Assembly: GCF_030814435.1 (NCBI RefSeq)
Contig: NZ_JAUSUW010000011.1
Coordinates: 91,139 to 155,138 of the forward strand
Direction: 5' to 3'
DNA from: Peteryoungia aggregata LMG 23059
GTDB lineage: Bacteria > Pseudomonadota > Alphaproteobacteria > Rhizobiales > Rhizobiaceae
DNA length: 64,000 nt
Below the pieces are notes generated by a model. The model worked only from the letters and a program-made list of their open reading frames with translations, was not told the origin of the DNA and searched no databases. The translations under genes and the position numbers were made by a program. Shown here piece by piece: positions 44,688 through 53,502 of the stretch. Within the stretch, counting starts at the first letter, position 1. Each line of letters begins with the position of its first letter.

Positions 44688-45932
44688 TCACCCACCCAAA
44701 TCTTGATCAATCTCAGTCAGCGCCCTGTCAACATGCCCCTCGAACACCAGCGTTTCCTCTTCCGTTATGATCAGGATCTCCGGCGCGCCGCGCACCCGCA
44801 CATGCTGCGATTGCGCCAGACCCTCGTCGAGACCGCGCGTGAGGAGGTCCATGAAGCGTGTGCCGGGGCCGGTGATCGCGATCGGCATGGTCTCTTCGGC
44901 GAGGCTCAGCATGCGCGACAGCCCCTGGCCGAGCGCCAGCCCCGCCTGCCGGAAGGCATATTGCGAGGCGCGGTGTCCCTGGCGGGCGCGGCTGGCGATC
45001 TTTTCCATCTCGGCAAGCGGCACGAACTTCGCCGGGATCGTGTCCGGCGGCACTTCAAACGCCATGCGCAGGATGCCGTAGAAGCCGGCGGACGCCTCGA
45101 TGCAGCCGATCGCCCCGCAACGACAGAGCTTGCCGTCATCGGCATGCAGCATGTGGCCGAAATTCGGTGCCCGAATTTCGAGATCGCCATGCTGGTCGCG
45201 ATAGGCCAGTCCGAGCCCGATCGAATGGCCGAGCGACAGCGTGGCGAGCGAGGCAAGCGGGCCGCTGCGATTCTTTTCCAGCCGAAGCGCCAGCGCATGG
45301 GTCACCAGCAGACTCTCGTTGAAGAGATGGATGCGGCTGGCGGCGAAATCGGAAAGTGCTGCCTCGAAATCGAGTTCCTGGTAGCCGAAGACCGGCGACC
45401 ACAGGAGCTTTGCCCCTTCGCGGTCGACCAGCCCCTTGCTGGAGATGGAGATGGTCGAGATCGCCGAGGCCGGCAGGCGCGAGCGCTGGATCAACCGGGC
45501 GATCGCGCCCCGAAATCCGTCGAGGAAATGCTGCGGCGTTTCAGGCCCCTGTTCGCGCGCTTCCTCGAACCGGTCGATCATTGTGCCGCGAAAATCGGCG
45601 AGCGAATATTGCACGGCATGCGAGGAGATGCGCACCGCGATCACATGGGCTGCGTCCCGCCTGCGGGCAAACAGCACGCGCGGTCGGCCGCGCTGGCCGG
45701 CATTGGCCACCTCGCGGCGATCGAGCAGACCATTTTTCTCGAGATGCGAGGTAATTGCCGAAACGGTCGCCGAGGAAAGCCCGGTCGCCGCCGACAGATC
45801 GGTATGCGCCAGCGGCCCCTCGCGCCGCAGCACCTTCAGCACAAGCCCGTTGTTCTGGTGGCGAACGGCCTCCGTGCTCGCCCTCGGACTGGCAGTCGTC
45901 ATGGGCTTGTCGCCCGCTCTTGTATGGTCCAC
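44688..45932 (-). CDS. ROK family transcriptional repressor (XylR-like)
   Basis: A 414-residue repressor with an N-terminal winged helix (TDLSAATGLSSATVSAITSHL, part) and a ROK sugar-binding domain. The zinc-binding block is LCRCGAIGCIEASAG near residue 270. GHSIGLGLAYRD and NFGHML are the family's sugar-phosphate loops. I prefer the GTG at 45932, with GGGAGG eight bases upstream; ATG 45902 is the alternative. Divergence from the xylF-type gene with a long palindrome between argues that it controls that transporter. Confidence 0.87.
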   Translation of the reverse strand: MDHTRAGDKPMTTASPRASTEAVRHQNNGLVLKVLRREGPLAHTDLSAATGLSSATVSAITSHLEKNGLLDRREVANAGQRGRPRVLFARRRDAAHVIAVRISSHAVQYSLADFRGTMIDRFEEAREQGPETPQHFLDGFRGAIARLIQRSRLPASAISTISISSKGLVDREGAKLLWSPVFGYQELDFEAALSDFAASRIHLFNESLLVTHALALRLEKNRSGPLASLATLSLGHSIGLGLAYRDQHGDLEIRAPNFGHMLHADDGKLCRCGAIGCIEASAGFYGILRMAFEVPPDTIPAKFVPLAEMEKIASRARQGHRASQYAFRQAGLALGQGLSRMLSLAEETMPIAITGPGTRFMDLLTRGLDEGLAQSQHVRVRGAPEILIITEEETLVFEGHVDRALTEIDQDLGG

Positions 45933-46018
45933 CGCATGCTCCTCCCAAAGCATTTGGTCACTGTCTTGGCAAGACGCTTCCGGCCCGTGTTGACAGCGTG
46001 AGAATCTTCTGCCAGTTA

Positions 46019-46039
46019 TTTTCTCGACTGTCGAGAAAA
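46019..46039. promoter_or_regulatory. Long palindrome, candidate ROK operator
   Basis: TTTTCTCGAC and GTCGAGAAAA are perfect 10-base arms around a single T. It lies in the 200-base gap between the ROK gene and the sugar-binding protein gene, about 100 bases upstream of the latter. Confidence 0.7.
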
Positions 46040-46138
46040 ACCATTGGACGGGGGTCCATGGGGTAAGGGCAGTTTCGCAGCGGGTCGTAGGTTGGGAGGT
46101 CTTCCGACGGTCCGCTCTCACCTTGGGAGGTTTTAAAA

Positions 46139-47179
46139 ATGAAATCCGTTATGAAGCTGATGGCAGCAACTGCCGTCATCGTGAGCCTGCATTCCGTTGC
46201 CAATGCCGAAGGTCTGACCGTCGGCGTCTCCTGGTCGAACTTCCAGGAAGAGCGTTGGAAGACGGACGAGGCCGCGATCAAGGCAGCGCTTGAAGCCGCC
46301 GGCAACAAGTACATCTCTGCCGACGCTCAGACGTCTGCCGCCAAGCAGCTGACCGACATCGAAAGCCTGATCGCCCAGGGCGCAAACGCCCTGATCGTTC
46401 TGGCCCAGGATTCGGAAGCCATTGCTCCGGCCATCGAAAAGGCCACTGCCGAAGGCATCCCGGTCGTCGGTTACGACCGTCTGATCGAGAACCCGGACGC
46501 CTACTACATCACCTTCGACAACAAGGAAGTGGGCCGCATGCAGGCTCGCGAAGTGTTCAAGGCGAAGCCGGAAGGCAACTATGTCTTCATCAAGGGCGCC
46601 TCGACCGACCCGAACTCTGACTTCCTCTATTCGGGCCAGATCGAAGTCCTGAAGGAAGCCATCGACGCCGGCAAGATCAAGAACGTCGGCGAAGCCTATA
46701 CCGACGGCTGGAAGCCGGAAGCTGCTCAGAAGAACATGGAGCAGTTCCTGACCGCCAACAACAACAAGGTCGATGCAGTCGTATCGTCCAACGACGGCAT
46801 GGCCGGCGGTGTTGTGGCAGCGCTCGAAGCCCAGGGTCTCGCCGGTGCCGTTCCGGTCTCCGGTCAGGATGGCGACAAGGCCGCTCTGAACCGCGTTGCT
46901 CTCGGCACTCAGACCGTGTCTGTCTGGAAGGACAGCCGCGTTCTCGGCCAGAAGGCTGGTGAGATCGCATCCGCTCTCGCCGCTGGCAAGACGATGGACG
47001 AAGTCGAAGGCACCGTGAAGTTCTCCGGCGGCCCGAAGGGCGTCGAAATGAACTCCTACTTCATCGCTCCGCTGCCGATCACCAAGGAAAACCTCAACGT
47101 CGTCATCGACGCTGGCTGGATCTCCAAGGAAGAAGCCTGCCAGGGTGTTGCCGCCGGTTCGGTTGCTGCCTGCAACTGA
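46139..47179 (+). CDS. xylF: D-xylose-type ABC transporter, periplasmic binding protein
   Basis: A 346-residue binding protein with a signal peptide cleaved after about residue 23 (SVANA). The body matches the XylF branch of the ribose/galactose cluster: [59 protein letters not shown] (parts). The tail has two Cys ([15 protein letters not shown]). A hairpin follows the gene and probably raises xylF mRNA over the downstream genes. Sugar specificity is inferred from family and layout. Confidence 0.88.
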   Translation: MKSVMKLMAATAVIVSLHSVANAEGLTVGVSWSNFQEERWKTDEAAIKAALEAAGNKYISADAQTSAAKQLTDIESLIAQGANALIVLAQDSEAIAPAIEKATAEGIPVVGYDRLIENPDAYYITFDNKEVGRMQAREVFKAKPEGNYVFIKGASTDPNSDFLYSGQIEVLKEAIDAGKIKNVGEAYTDGWKPEAAQKNMEQFLTANNNKVDAVVSSNDGMAGGVVAALEAQGLAGAVPVSGQDGDKAALNRVALGTQTVSVWKDSRVLGQKAGEIASALAAGKTMDEVEGTVKFSGGPKGVEMNSYFIAPLPITKENLNVVIDAGWISKEEACQGVAAGSVAACN

Positions 47180-47209
47180 TCGAGTGACTGACCTTAGAGC
47201 TTGAGCCGG

Positions 47210-47238
47210 AACGCCGCAGCCGTTTGCGCTGCGGCGTT
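47210..47238 (+). promoter_or_regulatory. Intercistronic stem-loop after xylF
   Basis: AACGCCGCAGC and GCTGCGGCGTT form an 11-bp stem 30 bases after the xylF stop, with little T-run. It likely works as partial terminator or 3' stabiliser so the binding protein is made in excess. Confidence 0.6.
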
Positions 47239-47419
47239 TCGACTGATCGGGAGCATCGCGGCAGGACATGACCGCCGGCCTTAAAGGGCCGCCGGGCTCA
47301 GTCCATGATCCGCAGACATAAGAGAGATGCCTCGATCCGCATGGCGGGCATGCGCCCGCAAGCCCGCGCGAGGCGCGGCCCTTCGCAAGCCGACAAACGA
47401 CTGGGGAGAATAATTCGTA

Positions 47420-48733
47420 ATGGCGGATCACAGCCTTGCCACGCCCGCGCCCGGCGCCCGGGCATCCAATGTTTCAGCGCTGAAGCGCTTCTTTCAAGCC
47501 ACGGAAATCGACACGCGCCTGCTCGGCATGGTCATCGCGCTGGGGCTGATCTGGGTCGGCTTCGACATTCTGTCGAACGGCCTGTTCCTGACACCGCGCA
47601 ACCTGTGGAACCTCTCGGTCCAGGCTGCCTCCGTCTCGGTCATGGCCACCGGCATGGTGCTGGTCATCGTCACCCGCAACATCGACCTCTCGGTCGGCTC
47701 GATCCTCGGCTTTGTCGGCATGATCATGGCGGTCCTTCAGGCCCGCATCCTGCCGCCGATCATCGGTTTCGAACATCCGATGATGTGGGTGATCGCGCTC
47801 GGTGCCGGCATCCTCGTCGGAACCGCGATCGGTGCCTTCCACGGTGCGATCATCGCCTTCCTCGGCGTGCCCGCCTTCATCGTCACGCTCGGCGGCCTGC
47901 TGGTCTGGCGCGGTGCAGCATGGATGGTCACCTCGGGCGCAACGGTTGCCCCGATGGACACCACCTACCGTCTGATGGGCGGTGGCGCGGATGGTTCGAT
48001 CGGTGTGACCGCCAGCTGGATTGTCGGCCTCGTCGCCTGCCTGATGATCGTTCTGTCGATCCTCAACACCCGCAAGCAGCGCCGCCGCTTCGGCTTCCCG
48101 CTGCGTCCCGTCTGGGCCGAGTATTTCCTCGTCGCCTCGGGCTGCGCTGCCATCCTCGGTGCGGTTTGGGTCGCCAACAGCTATTACATGCCGGTAAACC
48201 TCGCGAAGAAATACGCCGAAGCCAACGGCATCGCCTGGCCGGAAGGCGGGCTGCAGATTGGTCTCGGCATCGCCGTTCCGGTCCTGATCGCCATCGGCAT
48301 TGCCATGGTCATGGCCTTCATCACCAACCGCACCCGCTTCGGCCGCTATGTCTTCGCGATCGGCGGCAACCCGGAAGCCGCCGAACTCGCCGGCATCAAG
48401 GTGAAGTGGGTCACCGTCAAGCTGTTCGCGCTGATGGGGGCACTCTGCGCCATCGCCGCTGCCATCTCGACGGCCCGCCTGAACGCGGCAACCAACGCGC
48501 AAGGCACGCTCGACGAGCTCTACACCATCGCCGCAGCCGTCATCGGCGGCACCTCGCTTGCCGGCGGCGTCGGCACCATCGTCGGCGCCATGCTCGGCGC
48601 CATCGTCATGCAATCACTGAATTCGGGCATGGTCCTGCTCGGTCTCGACACGCCGCTCCAGAGCATCGTCATCGGTATCGTGCTCGTCGTTGCGGTCTGG
48701 CTCGACACCGTCTACCGCGCCCGTGCGAAGTAA
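47420..48733 (+). CDS. xylH: D-xylose-type ABC transporter permease
   Basis: A 437-residue membrane protein with about 12 hydrophobic segments, longer than ordinary sugar permeases, as in the XylH branch. [20 protein letters not shown] near residue 80 is the family block (the RNIDLSVGS motif), and the EAA-like loop [14 protein letters not shown] is near residue 318. ATG 47420 follows GGGGAG. It is separated from the ATPase gene by 14 bases. Confidence 0.9.
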   Translation: MADHSLATPAPGARASNVSALKRFFQATEIDTRLLGMVIALGLIWVGFDILSNGLFLTPRNLWNLSVQAASVSVMATGMVLVIVTRNIDLSVGSILGFVGMIMAVLQARILPPIIGFEHPMMWVIALGAGILVGTAIGAFHGAIIAFLGVPAFIVTLGGLLVWRGAAWMVTSGATVAPMDTTYRLMGGGADGSIGVTASWIVGLVACLMIVLSILNTRKQRRRFGFPLRPVWAEYFLVASGCAAILGAVWVANSYYMPVNLAKKYAEANGIAWPEGGLQIGLGIAVPVLIAIGIAMVMAFITNRTRFGRYVFAIGGNPEAAELAGIKVKWVTVKLFALMGALCAIAAAISTARLNAATNAQGTLDELYTIAAAVIGGTSLAGGVGTIVGAMLGAIVMQSLNSGMVLLGLDTPLQSIVIGIVLVVAVWLDTVYRARAK

Positions 48734-48747
48734 GGGGAGTTGAACTC

Positions 48748-49533
48748 ATGTCTGAAAATCGCACCCCCCTCGTGGAAATGCGCAACGTTTCCATCTCCTT
48801 CGGCGGCATTCACGCCGTCGATGACGCCACGATCGACCTCTTCCCTGGCGAAGTCGTGGCGCTGCTCGGCCACAACGGTGCCGGCAAGTCGACCCTGATC
48901 AAGATACTCTCGGGCGCCTACAAGCGCGACAACGGCGATATACTGGTCCGCGGCGAGTTTGCCGACATCAACAATCCGCGCGACGCCAAGAAATACGGCA
49001 TCGAGACGATCTACCAGACGCTTGCTGTCGCCGATAACGTCGATGCCGCCGCCAACCTCTATCTCGGCCGCGAGCTGCGCACCGCCTGGGGCACGCTCGA
49101 CGACGTCGCGATGGAAGCCAAGGCCCGCGAAGTCATGGGGCGCCTGAACCCCAACTTCCAGCGCTTCAAGGAGCCGGTGAAAGCCCTCTCCGGTGGTCAG
49201 CGCCAGTCGGTGGCGATCGCCCGTGCGATCCTCTTCGACGCCCAGATCCTGATCATGGACGAACCGACGGCAGCCCTTGGACCGCAGGAAACCGCCCAGG
49301 TCGGCGAGCTCATCCAGCAGCTGAAGAAGGACGGCATCGGCATCTTCCTGATCAGCCACGACATCCACGACGTCTTCGACCTCGCCGACCGCGTCTTCGT
49401 CATGAAGAACGGCCGCGTGGTGGGCCATGCCCGCACCGAGGATGTCACCAAGGACGAAGTCTTAGGGATGATCATCCTCGGCAAGTGCCCTCCGGGGGCA
49501 GTGCCCGGACCAGGGGCCATGCAGACGGCGTGA
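48748..49533 (+). CDS. xylG: Sugar ABC transporter ATP-binding protein
   Basis: A 261-residue ATPase with a single nucleotide-binding domain: Walker [10 protein letters not shown], signature LSGGQRQ and Walker B ILIMDEP. E. coli XylG has two fused domains, whereas the short form here is usual in rhizobia, so it should act as a homodimer. [19 protein letters not shown] holds the H-loop His (part). It completes the xylFHG transporter; no xylose isomerase or kinase gene is in this window. Confidence 0.9.
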   Translation: MSENRTPLVEMRNVSISFGGIHAVDDATIDLFPGEVVALLGHNGAGKSTLIKILSGAYKRDNGDILVRGEFADINNPRDAKKYGIETIYQTLAVADNVDAAANLYLGRELRTAWGTLDDVAMEAKAREVMGRLNPNFQRFKEPVKALSGGQRQSVAIARAILFDAQILIMDEPTAALGPQETAQVGELIQQLKKDGIGIFLISHDIHDVFDLADRVFVMKNGRVVGHARTEDVTKDEVLGMIILGKCPPGAVPGPGAMQTA

Positions 49534-49685
49534 GCCGAGAGACAGTGAAATGAGACAGGCGAGGGGGCGAAAGCTCCCTCGTTTGCGTTTGTCCCACGGC
49601 GGCGACCGTTTGATGCCGATTGAAATTTGCATATGCTTGCTCTGCGCGCCACAATGTTAAACGCAGGTGCCGTGTTGGGTTTTCA

Positions 49686-50129
49686 ATGCCGCGAAGAAAG
49701 CAGTTTAACGGAATTTGTTCCGACACCCTGGCTAGCTTTGTCAGTCGTTACAATGACCTGGATGGCTATTGGGCCTTGGGGCAATACGCGACATTCCTGA
49801 TGCAAGCAGGTGAGCAGCATTTGCAAATTCAGCTGCAGGAGAATTCCCGTTTGCCCGCGCGTTCCAGATTTTCAGCTTCGGCGACATACTATCGAGGTGC
49901 GGTTATGCGGCTGATGGCTGCGAACGAGATGCCGCCCAACTGGCTCGCCGATGCGTGCATCATATTTTCTTTGACGGGTCCAACGAATGCTTTTTGCGAG
50001 ATCGCAATCACGTCTGATCTCGGCAAAGTTTACCGCGCCAATCGGACCGTCGAGGTCAAGCCACATAACCCGCTGCTCGAGCACAGGAGAAGCGGCAACT
50101 TCGGGCCGTCAAACCAACGCGGTGAATAA
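49686..50129 (+). CDS. Orphan protein, first gene of the immunity-like array
   Basis: A 147-residue soluble protein. YNDLDGYWALGQYATFL, later TYYRGAVMRLMAANEMPPNWL, and a beta-rich C-terminal part (EIAITSDLGKVYRANRTVEV, part). No family recognised. Base use is visibly more AT-rich than the xyl genes. The ATG at 49686 lacks a clear ribosome-binding site. A hairpin repeat copy follows 60 bases downstream. Confidence 0.55.
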   Translation: MPRRKQFNGICSDTLASFVSRYNDLDGYWALGQYATFLMQAGEQHLQIQLQENSRLPARSRFSASATYYRGAVMRLMAANEMPPNWLADACIIFSLTGPTNAFCEIAITSDLGKVYRANRTVEVKPHNPLLEHRRSGNFGPSNQRGE

Positions 50130-50187
50130 ACCGGACAATTAAAGCCATCCAAGGCGGCTCTACTTCCCCCTTGAGGGCGGATGCCGG

Positions 50188-50219
50188 CTTCCGCTTTGCG
50201 CCAAAAGGAGACATTTTGA
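50188..50219 (+). repeat. Array repeat copy 1
   Basis: Degenerate copy of the array consensus TTCCGCTTCGCGCCA then CAAGCGGACATTC. Here the left arm is intact (TTCCGCTTTGCGCCA) and the right arm reads AGGAGACATT. Confidence 0.6.
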
Positions 50220-50297
50220 TTCCGTATTGACCAGGCGCAACGCAGGATACATTTTCCTCTTGTATCAATCCCCTTTGCCCGGTCGTCGGGTGTTTCA

Positions 50298-50606
50298 GTG
50301 AAAAAACTTTCAGATTCCGCCAGGCTTCGCCGAGCCGTTTGTGTCGAATACGGCTTCTGTGGAAGCCTGCAGGACGAGGGCTCAATCGACGTGATCGACT
50401 TCGTTCCGGAACGAGGGAAGGTGTCGGTCGAGCAGTTCATTGATTGGCTTTACATGGCTGAAGGGGAGAGGCGATCTCGCAGTCCGTCTCAAGTGATCCT
50501 GCAAGAAAAACTTAGAAGTTGTTTCATCGGCCATATGGGCTCAGACATCGTCTCAGCTTGCAAACTGAGACGGACATTCCGCACTAAGCCAAGAAATAGT
50601 CGCTAG
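50298..50606 (+). CDS. Orphan small protein in the immunity-like array
   Basis: A 102-residue protein starting with a GTG (KKLSDSARLRRAVCVEYGFC). Later VPERGKVSVEQFIDWLYMAEG and CFIGHMGSDIVSACKLR. This compact alpha/beta layout is like small immunity proteins, but no family is named. Start weakly supported; there is no other start codon near. It is followed by a repeat copy at 50634. Confidence 0.55.
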   Translation: MKKLSDSARLRRAVCVEYGFCGSLQDEGSIDVIDFVPERGKVSVEQFIDWLYMAEGERRSRSPSQVILQEKLRSCFIGHMGSDIVSACKLRRTFRTKPRNSR

Positions 50607-50633
50607 CTGTGCTGCCGGTATCGACCATCGGGT

Positions 50634-50657
50634 GACCGCTTCGGGCCAATTTCAGCC
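50634..50657 (+). repeat. Array repeat copy 2
   Basis: GACCGCTTCGGGCCA with a decayed right arm. Confidence 0.5.
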
Positions 50658-50671
50658 TCCTGCCCACGGCG

Positions 50672-51037
50672 TCAAAGGCTGAAGCGGAGGACTATGTCCG
50701 CGAGGAGAGGGTCTGTGAATTCAGCAACGGGATCATCGGTCTTGTCGGGTTTGCGGTGAAATTCTCCGGCATCGAATGCTTCGTAGATTTCAAAAAACGG
50801 CTCTGGCACCTGATTTTTGCCACTCCCGAAGCCGTCCTGAACTGCAGACCATAGATCATTCATGAGGCCGTCGCAGAAAGTATAGCTCAGCTCTCGTCGG
50901 TGGTACCTCTGTGCAATTTCCAGCGCCACGCTGTTGTAGAAGTCCGGGTGATTAAGCGTCCCTGCCCATTGGAGGACATCATCGAGCGTGAGCCGAACCG
51001 GGTTCTTTGTTTTCGCGAATTGCAGGAACTCTGACAC
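50672..51037 (-). CDS. Orphan small protein, possible immunity protein
   Basis: A 121-residue acidic helical protein: FLQFAKTKNPVRLTLDDVLQ, LEIAQRYHRRELSYTFCDGL and EPFFEIYEAFDAGEFHRK. The last block, EIYEAFDAGE plus an end with DPVAEFTDPLL, is a pattern I associate with small immunity-type proteins in toxin arrays. GTG 51037 has AAGGA eight bases upstream and is preferred to GTG 51058. It lies on the minus strand, between two repeat copies. Confidence 0.6.
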   Translation of the reverse strand: MSEFLQFAKTKNPVRLTLDDVLQWAGTLNHPDFYNSVALEIAQRYHRRELSYTFCDGLMNDLWSAVQDGFGSGKNQVPEPFFEIYEAFDAGEFHRKPDKTDDPVAEFTDPLLADIVLRFSL

Positions 51038-51175
51038 CGCTATTCGTCCTTCTAACACCTTGCCCCACCCTATTAATCAGTGGCAAGCTGGCGTCAATGC
51101 CTCCCTCAGTGTGTGCTTTGGGGCGTAAGTAGCATTGCCGTACCTGGCTAGTTTGCTTTTGCCAGAGTGAAGGGA

Positions 51176-51205
51176 CTTGGGCTTTGCGCCACAAGCGGAC
51201 ATCAC
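51176..51205 (+). repeat. Array repeat copy 3
   Basis: One of the best copies: GGGCTTTGCGCCACAAGCGG followed by ACATCAC, with arms able to pair as a hairpin. Confidence 0.6.
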
Positions 51206-51215
51206 CTTGTGTAAC

Positions 51216-51581
51216 TCAACTCCAGTCCACAGATACGGGAGAAGTGGTTCCTGTTTCATGGTTCCATAGAAACATGTTTTCAGAACCAGCCTGCAGGATT
51301 AGTAGGTCTCCCGCCCCGTTTGAAGCAACTGCGATGCCACCAGTTGGAAAACTCCGCCAGCCTCGGGCCTCCTGAGTTTCCTTGACCATATCGTTCGCGG
51401 TTCTTGCCGAACGCTTTCGATCAGATGCATCCCGAACTGGGTTCAGTATCCAATCGCCTTCCGTCGTCGATACGTCTCCGCCATTGTTGATCCGAAGACG
51501 CTCACGAAGCTCCTGAGGCAACCGCCTCCCTAAAGCCGTTTCAGCAATTTGGATGCATTCTTCAGAAGCAGGGAAAGCCAT
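51216..51581 (-). CDS. SMI1/KNR4 (SUKH) family protein, likely immunity protein
   Basis: A 121-residue protein. The SUKH features are visible in order: an early helix ETALGRRLPQELRERLRINNGG (part: LGRRLPQELRERL then NNGG), the tryptophan strand DWILNPVRD, then WRSFPTGGIAVASNGAGDLLIL (parts) and FLWNHETG. SUKH proteins are widespread immunity proteins against nuclease and other polymorphic toxins. No cognate toxin is next to it. ATG 51581. Two repeat copies flank it. Confidence 0.82.
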   Translation of the reverse strand: MAFPASEECIQIAETALGRRLPQELRERLRINNGGDVSTTEGDWILNPVRDASDRKRSARTANDMVKETQEARGWRSFPTGGIAVASNGAGDLLILQAGSENMFLWNHETGTTSPVSVDWS

Positions 51582-51640
51582 TCACACGTAAACTCCTACA
51601 TTGTCTGCGCAAATCCAGGCCAACTGCTGCATGATTTGTC

Positions 51641-51675
51641 AATGGGTCCGCAATGGGCCGAACACAGACATCACC
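51641..51675 (+). repeat. Array repeat copy 4
   Basis: GGTCCGCAATGGGCCGAACA followed by CAGACATCACC; strongly decayed but with the same order of blocks. Confidence 0.45.
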
Positions 51676-51738
51676 GAATGCCATACAACGCCACCATCCC
51701 CAGTGTTCGTCCCAAACACCTTCGCCCCGCCACACCAC

Positions 51739-51831
51739 AAAAAAAATGCCGCGAGGATCACTCCTCGCGGCCCGGTATTGCCGATAACAGTTTGGGACAG
51801 GCAGACAGGCAGCCGCCGAAATCGCGGCTGC
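51739..51831 (-). ncRNA. Candidate small RNA, two hairpins with oligo-U end
   Basis: Read on the minus strand, GCAGCCGC/GCGGCTGC form one hairpin (51831-51809). After about 35 bases GCCGCGAGG/CCTCGCGGC form a second (51771-51748), followed at once by ATTTTTTTT. The second is a textbook intrinsic terminator, yet no minus-strand gene ends here. The unit of about 95 bases could be a regulatory RNA. No known family recognised; a promoter was not identified. Confidence 0.5.
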
Positions 51832-51846
51832 AAGAGGGGGGGGCGT

Positions 51847-51868
51847 GACGCCAAGTGCGGACATCAGG
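51847..51868 (+). repeat. Array repeat copy 5
   Basis: GACGCCAAGTGCGGACATCA: only the central GCCA and right arm are kept. Confidence 0.45.
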
Positions 51869-51917
51869 TCATCCCAAGCGAGCACTCCACGGTCTTCCGA
51901 ACCATTAAAAGGACATC

Positions 51918-52565
51918 ATGCGTAAAGAACCAGTCGTCTTCTCTCTCAAAGAGAGCTTGAGGTCGCTCAATATTGAACTCCTCAAATTTGGCACCCCGCT
52001 CCTGCAAATCGCAGAGAGGTTTGGGCCACCGAAAGGGTGGATAACTGATGCACATGATGATCAGCCGGTGCCGTTATATTGGATTTATCCTGGTGGTCTC
52101 GAGTTATGTTTCGAACCAGAACCACCCTATTTGTTGGAGTGGTACAAGCTTTCGCCCGTGGGTGCCCATAAGGGGAGGATGACAAACTTTAGTTACTACG
52201 CTCGCATGCGCAACGATTTTCCGATGATCGGGACCTCGGTTTCGGGCTTCCTGCGGAGTGGTTTGTGGGACCTGGAAAAGGTGAAGGTCGGCATCTGCGC
52301 CGAGCCACTTTATCCGGTTCTCGATATCTGTATCGGATGCCTACGGATCCCTTTCCTGATGGATAATGAGAACCAGGAGACACTCGAAGATCAGATTTCC
52401 GACTGCGGCAATGATCTAAGACGAAGAATTGCCTTGCTTGATACGGCGTGTGACTTCTTCGGAGCCTATTTCTTAACGGATGAGCTCGACTCTCAACGTT
52501 TCCCGAGCGGTGGCTGGACGACGATCAGCGGTGAAGAATATCTTCGCCAGCTCGACTGCGGATAA
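51918..52565 (+). CDS. Orphan protein, possible immunity protein
   Basis: A 215-residue soluble protein. SLRSLNIELLKFGTPLLQIAERFG, then LYWIYPGGLELCFEPE and FFGAYFLTDELDSQRFPSG (all in part). The opening helix followed by 'GPP...W' and a Trp/Tyr-rich strand is a layout seen in immunity-type proteins, but I cannot assign a family. ATG 51918 has AGGACATC before it. AT-richer than the window average. A good repeat copy follows five bases after its stop. Confidence 0.6.
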   Translation: MRKEPVVFSLKESLRSLNIELLKFGTPLLQIAERFGPPKGWITDAHDDQPVPLYWIYPGGLELCFEPEPPYLLEWYKLSPVGAHKGRMTNFSYYARMRNDFPMIGTSVSGFLRSGLWDLEKVKVGICAEPLYPVLDICIGCLRIPFLMDNENQETLEDQISDCGNDLRRRIALLDTACDFFGAYFLTDELDSQRFPSGGWTTISGEEYLRQLDCG

Positions 52566-52569
52566 CAAG

Positions 52570-52600
52570 CTTCCGCTTCGCGCCAGGAGCGGACATTCTC
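52570..52600 (+). repeat. Array repeat copy 6
   Basis: The most complete copy: TTCCGCTTCGCGCCAGGAGC then GGACATTCTC. It starts five bases after a stop codon. Confidence 0.65.
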
Positions 52601-52680
52601 CGGAGGCTGTCGATGTACTTGTTTTTAAAATCAAGTCCATGCGATCAATCGCCGGTGTTATCCATCACCGGAGGTAAAAC

Positions 52681-53016
52681 ATGACCTTGCGATACAACGG
52701 GTTCGTTATCTTTGAAGGTGACGAATGGCAACCCGCTGATTTGACAGACTTCGGGTTTTGGATGGACTTCTATATCGGTAACGATAGTGGAAGTGACGCC
52801 TTTACCGTCCTAGTCTGTACGCCATCATGGTTCGCCCGTGAACGTGGAGAAGAGGTGACGAGCGGCCGCAATGTGATCTTTATGCCCAGATTCGATCGAA
52901 ACTCCCTCGGTGATTTTCTTAAAGCAACATGTGCAGGCGAAAGTGGCAAGAGCATTGAGGCTGCAATGCTCAAGATCGATGGCATTGGTGAGTGGGAGTA
53001 TCGGCATAGAAGCTAA
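52681..53016 (+). CDS. Imm8-like immunity protein
   Basis: A 111-residue protein. FGFWMDFYIGNDSGSDAFTV followed by LVCTPSWFARERG matches the pattern I know for immunity protein 8 (Imm8): a 'xIGxxxxxGxDxFxVxVCTPxWL' core. The C-terminal half ends in a short helix and IGEWEYR. GGAGGTAAAAC gives an excellent start. It is surrounded by repeat copies at 52570 and 53025. No toxin gene neighbours it. Confidence 0.68.
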   Translation: MTLRYNGFVIFEGDEWQPADLTDFGFWMDFYIGNDSGSDAFTVLVCTPSWFARERGEEVTSGRNVIFMPRFDRNSLGDFLKATCAGESGKSIEAAMLKIDGIGEWEYRHRS

Positions 53017-53024
53017 CTGGTAAT

Positions 53025-53054
53025 GCGCGCCTCGCGCCACAAGCAGTCATTCGC
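53025..53054 (+). repeat. Array repeat copy 7
   Basis: GCGCGCCTCGCGCCACAAGC followed by AGTCATTCGC, eight bases after the Imm8-like stop codon. Confidence 0.6.
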
Positions 53055-53061
53055 ATTGTGA

Positions 53062-53262
53062 TTATCGCGGTTCTCGGAGGTCCTCCGGATCAAAGCGATA
53101 GGCCCCGCTTAGGTAGGTTGTTGCACAATCAGAGTGCGCGTAGAGAGTTTGCCGAGGAATATCTGCGGTGTCAGACCAGAGGTTCGATACCTCAACTGAA
53201 ACCGCTTTGACGTCAGTCTCTTTGATAGTCCCCTTGCAAAACCAGCAACTGAAGTCACGCAC
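53062..53262 (-). CDS. Small cysteine-rich hypothetical protein
   Basis: A 66-residue protein with CWFCKG near the start and HSDC later, a possible zinc-binding C-x2-C/H-x2-C arrangement. The rest is YLSGAYRFDPEDLREPR-like and polar. GTG 53262 has GGAGG nine bases upstream. Family unknown; it may be another array cargo gene. Confidence 0.55.
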   Translation of the reverse strand: MRDFSCWFCKGTIKETDVKAVSVEVSNLWSDTADIPRQTLYAHSDCATTYLSGAYRFDPEDLREPR

Positions 53263-53329
53263 TTGAAACCGCCTCCGCTCAATTCAATGGCATTGAAGTA
53301 GCGGTTTCAGGGTGCAACAGGAAGTCCGC

Positions 53330-53391
53330 TTCGGGCCGCAGCTGCCTTCAGGGTTTCAGATCTGGATGACCGCTTCGCGCCAAGACTGCCC
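53330..53391 (+). repeat. Array repeat copies 8 and 9
   Basis: Two half-decayed copies close together: AAGTCCGCTTCGGGCCGCAG at 53331 and TGACCGCTTCGCGCCAAGAC at 53367. No gene lies between them; the stretch 53263-53502 holds nothing else that I can support. Confidence 0.55.
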
Positions 53392-53502
53392 CAATCCAGC
53401 GCGGCATTTGTGCTCAACATACCCAGCACTCATGCCATCCAGCCGCTGGACAAGGGTCGCGGGTGCGCATCCCATCAAAACCTCTGTCTGGGCGTTGCCG
53501 TT

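Larger units (their letters stand above)
51582..51917. other. Intergenic stretch with sRNA-like locus and two repeat copies
   Basis: No protein gene is supported. It holds repeat copies at 51641 and 51847 and, on the minus strand, two hairpins ending in a run of eight T (listed separately). A run of nine G lies at about 51835-51843. Confidence 0.6.

Noticed and set aside
51562..51885. 107-codon minus-strand frame across the sRNA-like locus
   Set aside because: It runs through both hairpins and the oligo-T, and its translation shows no family pattern.
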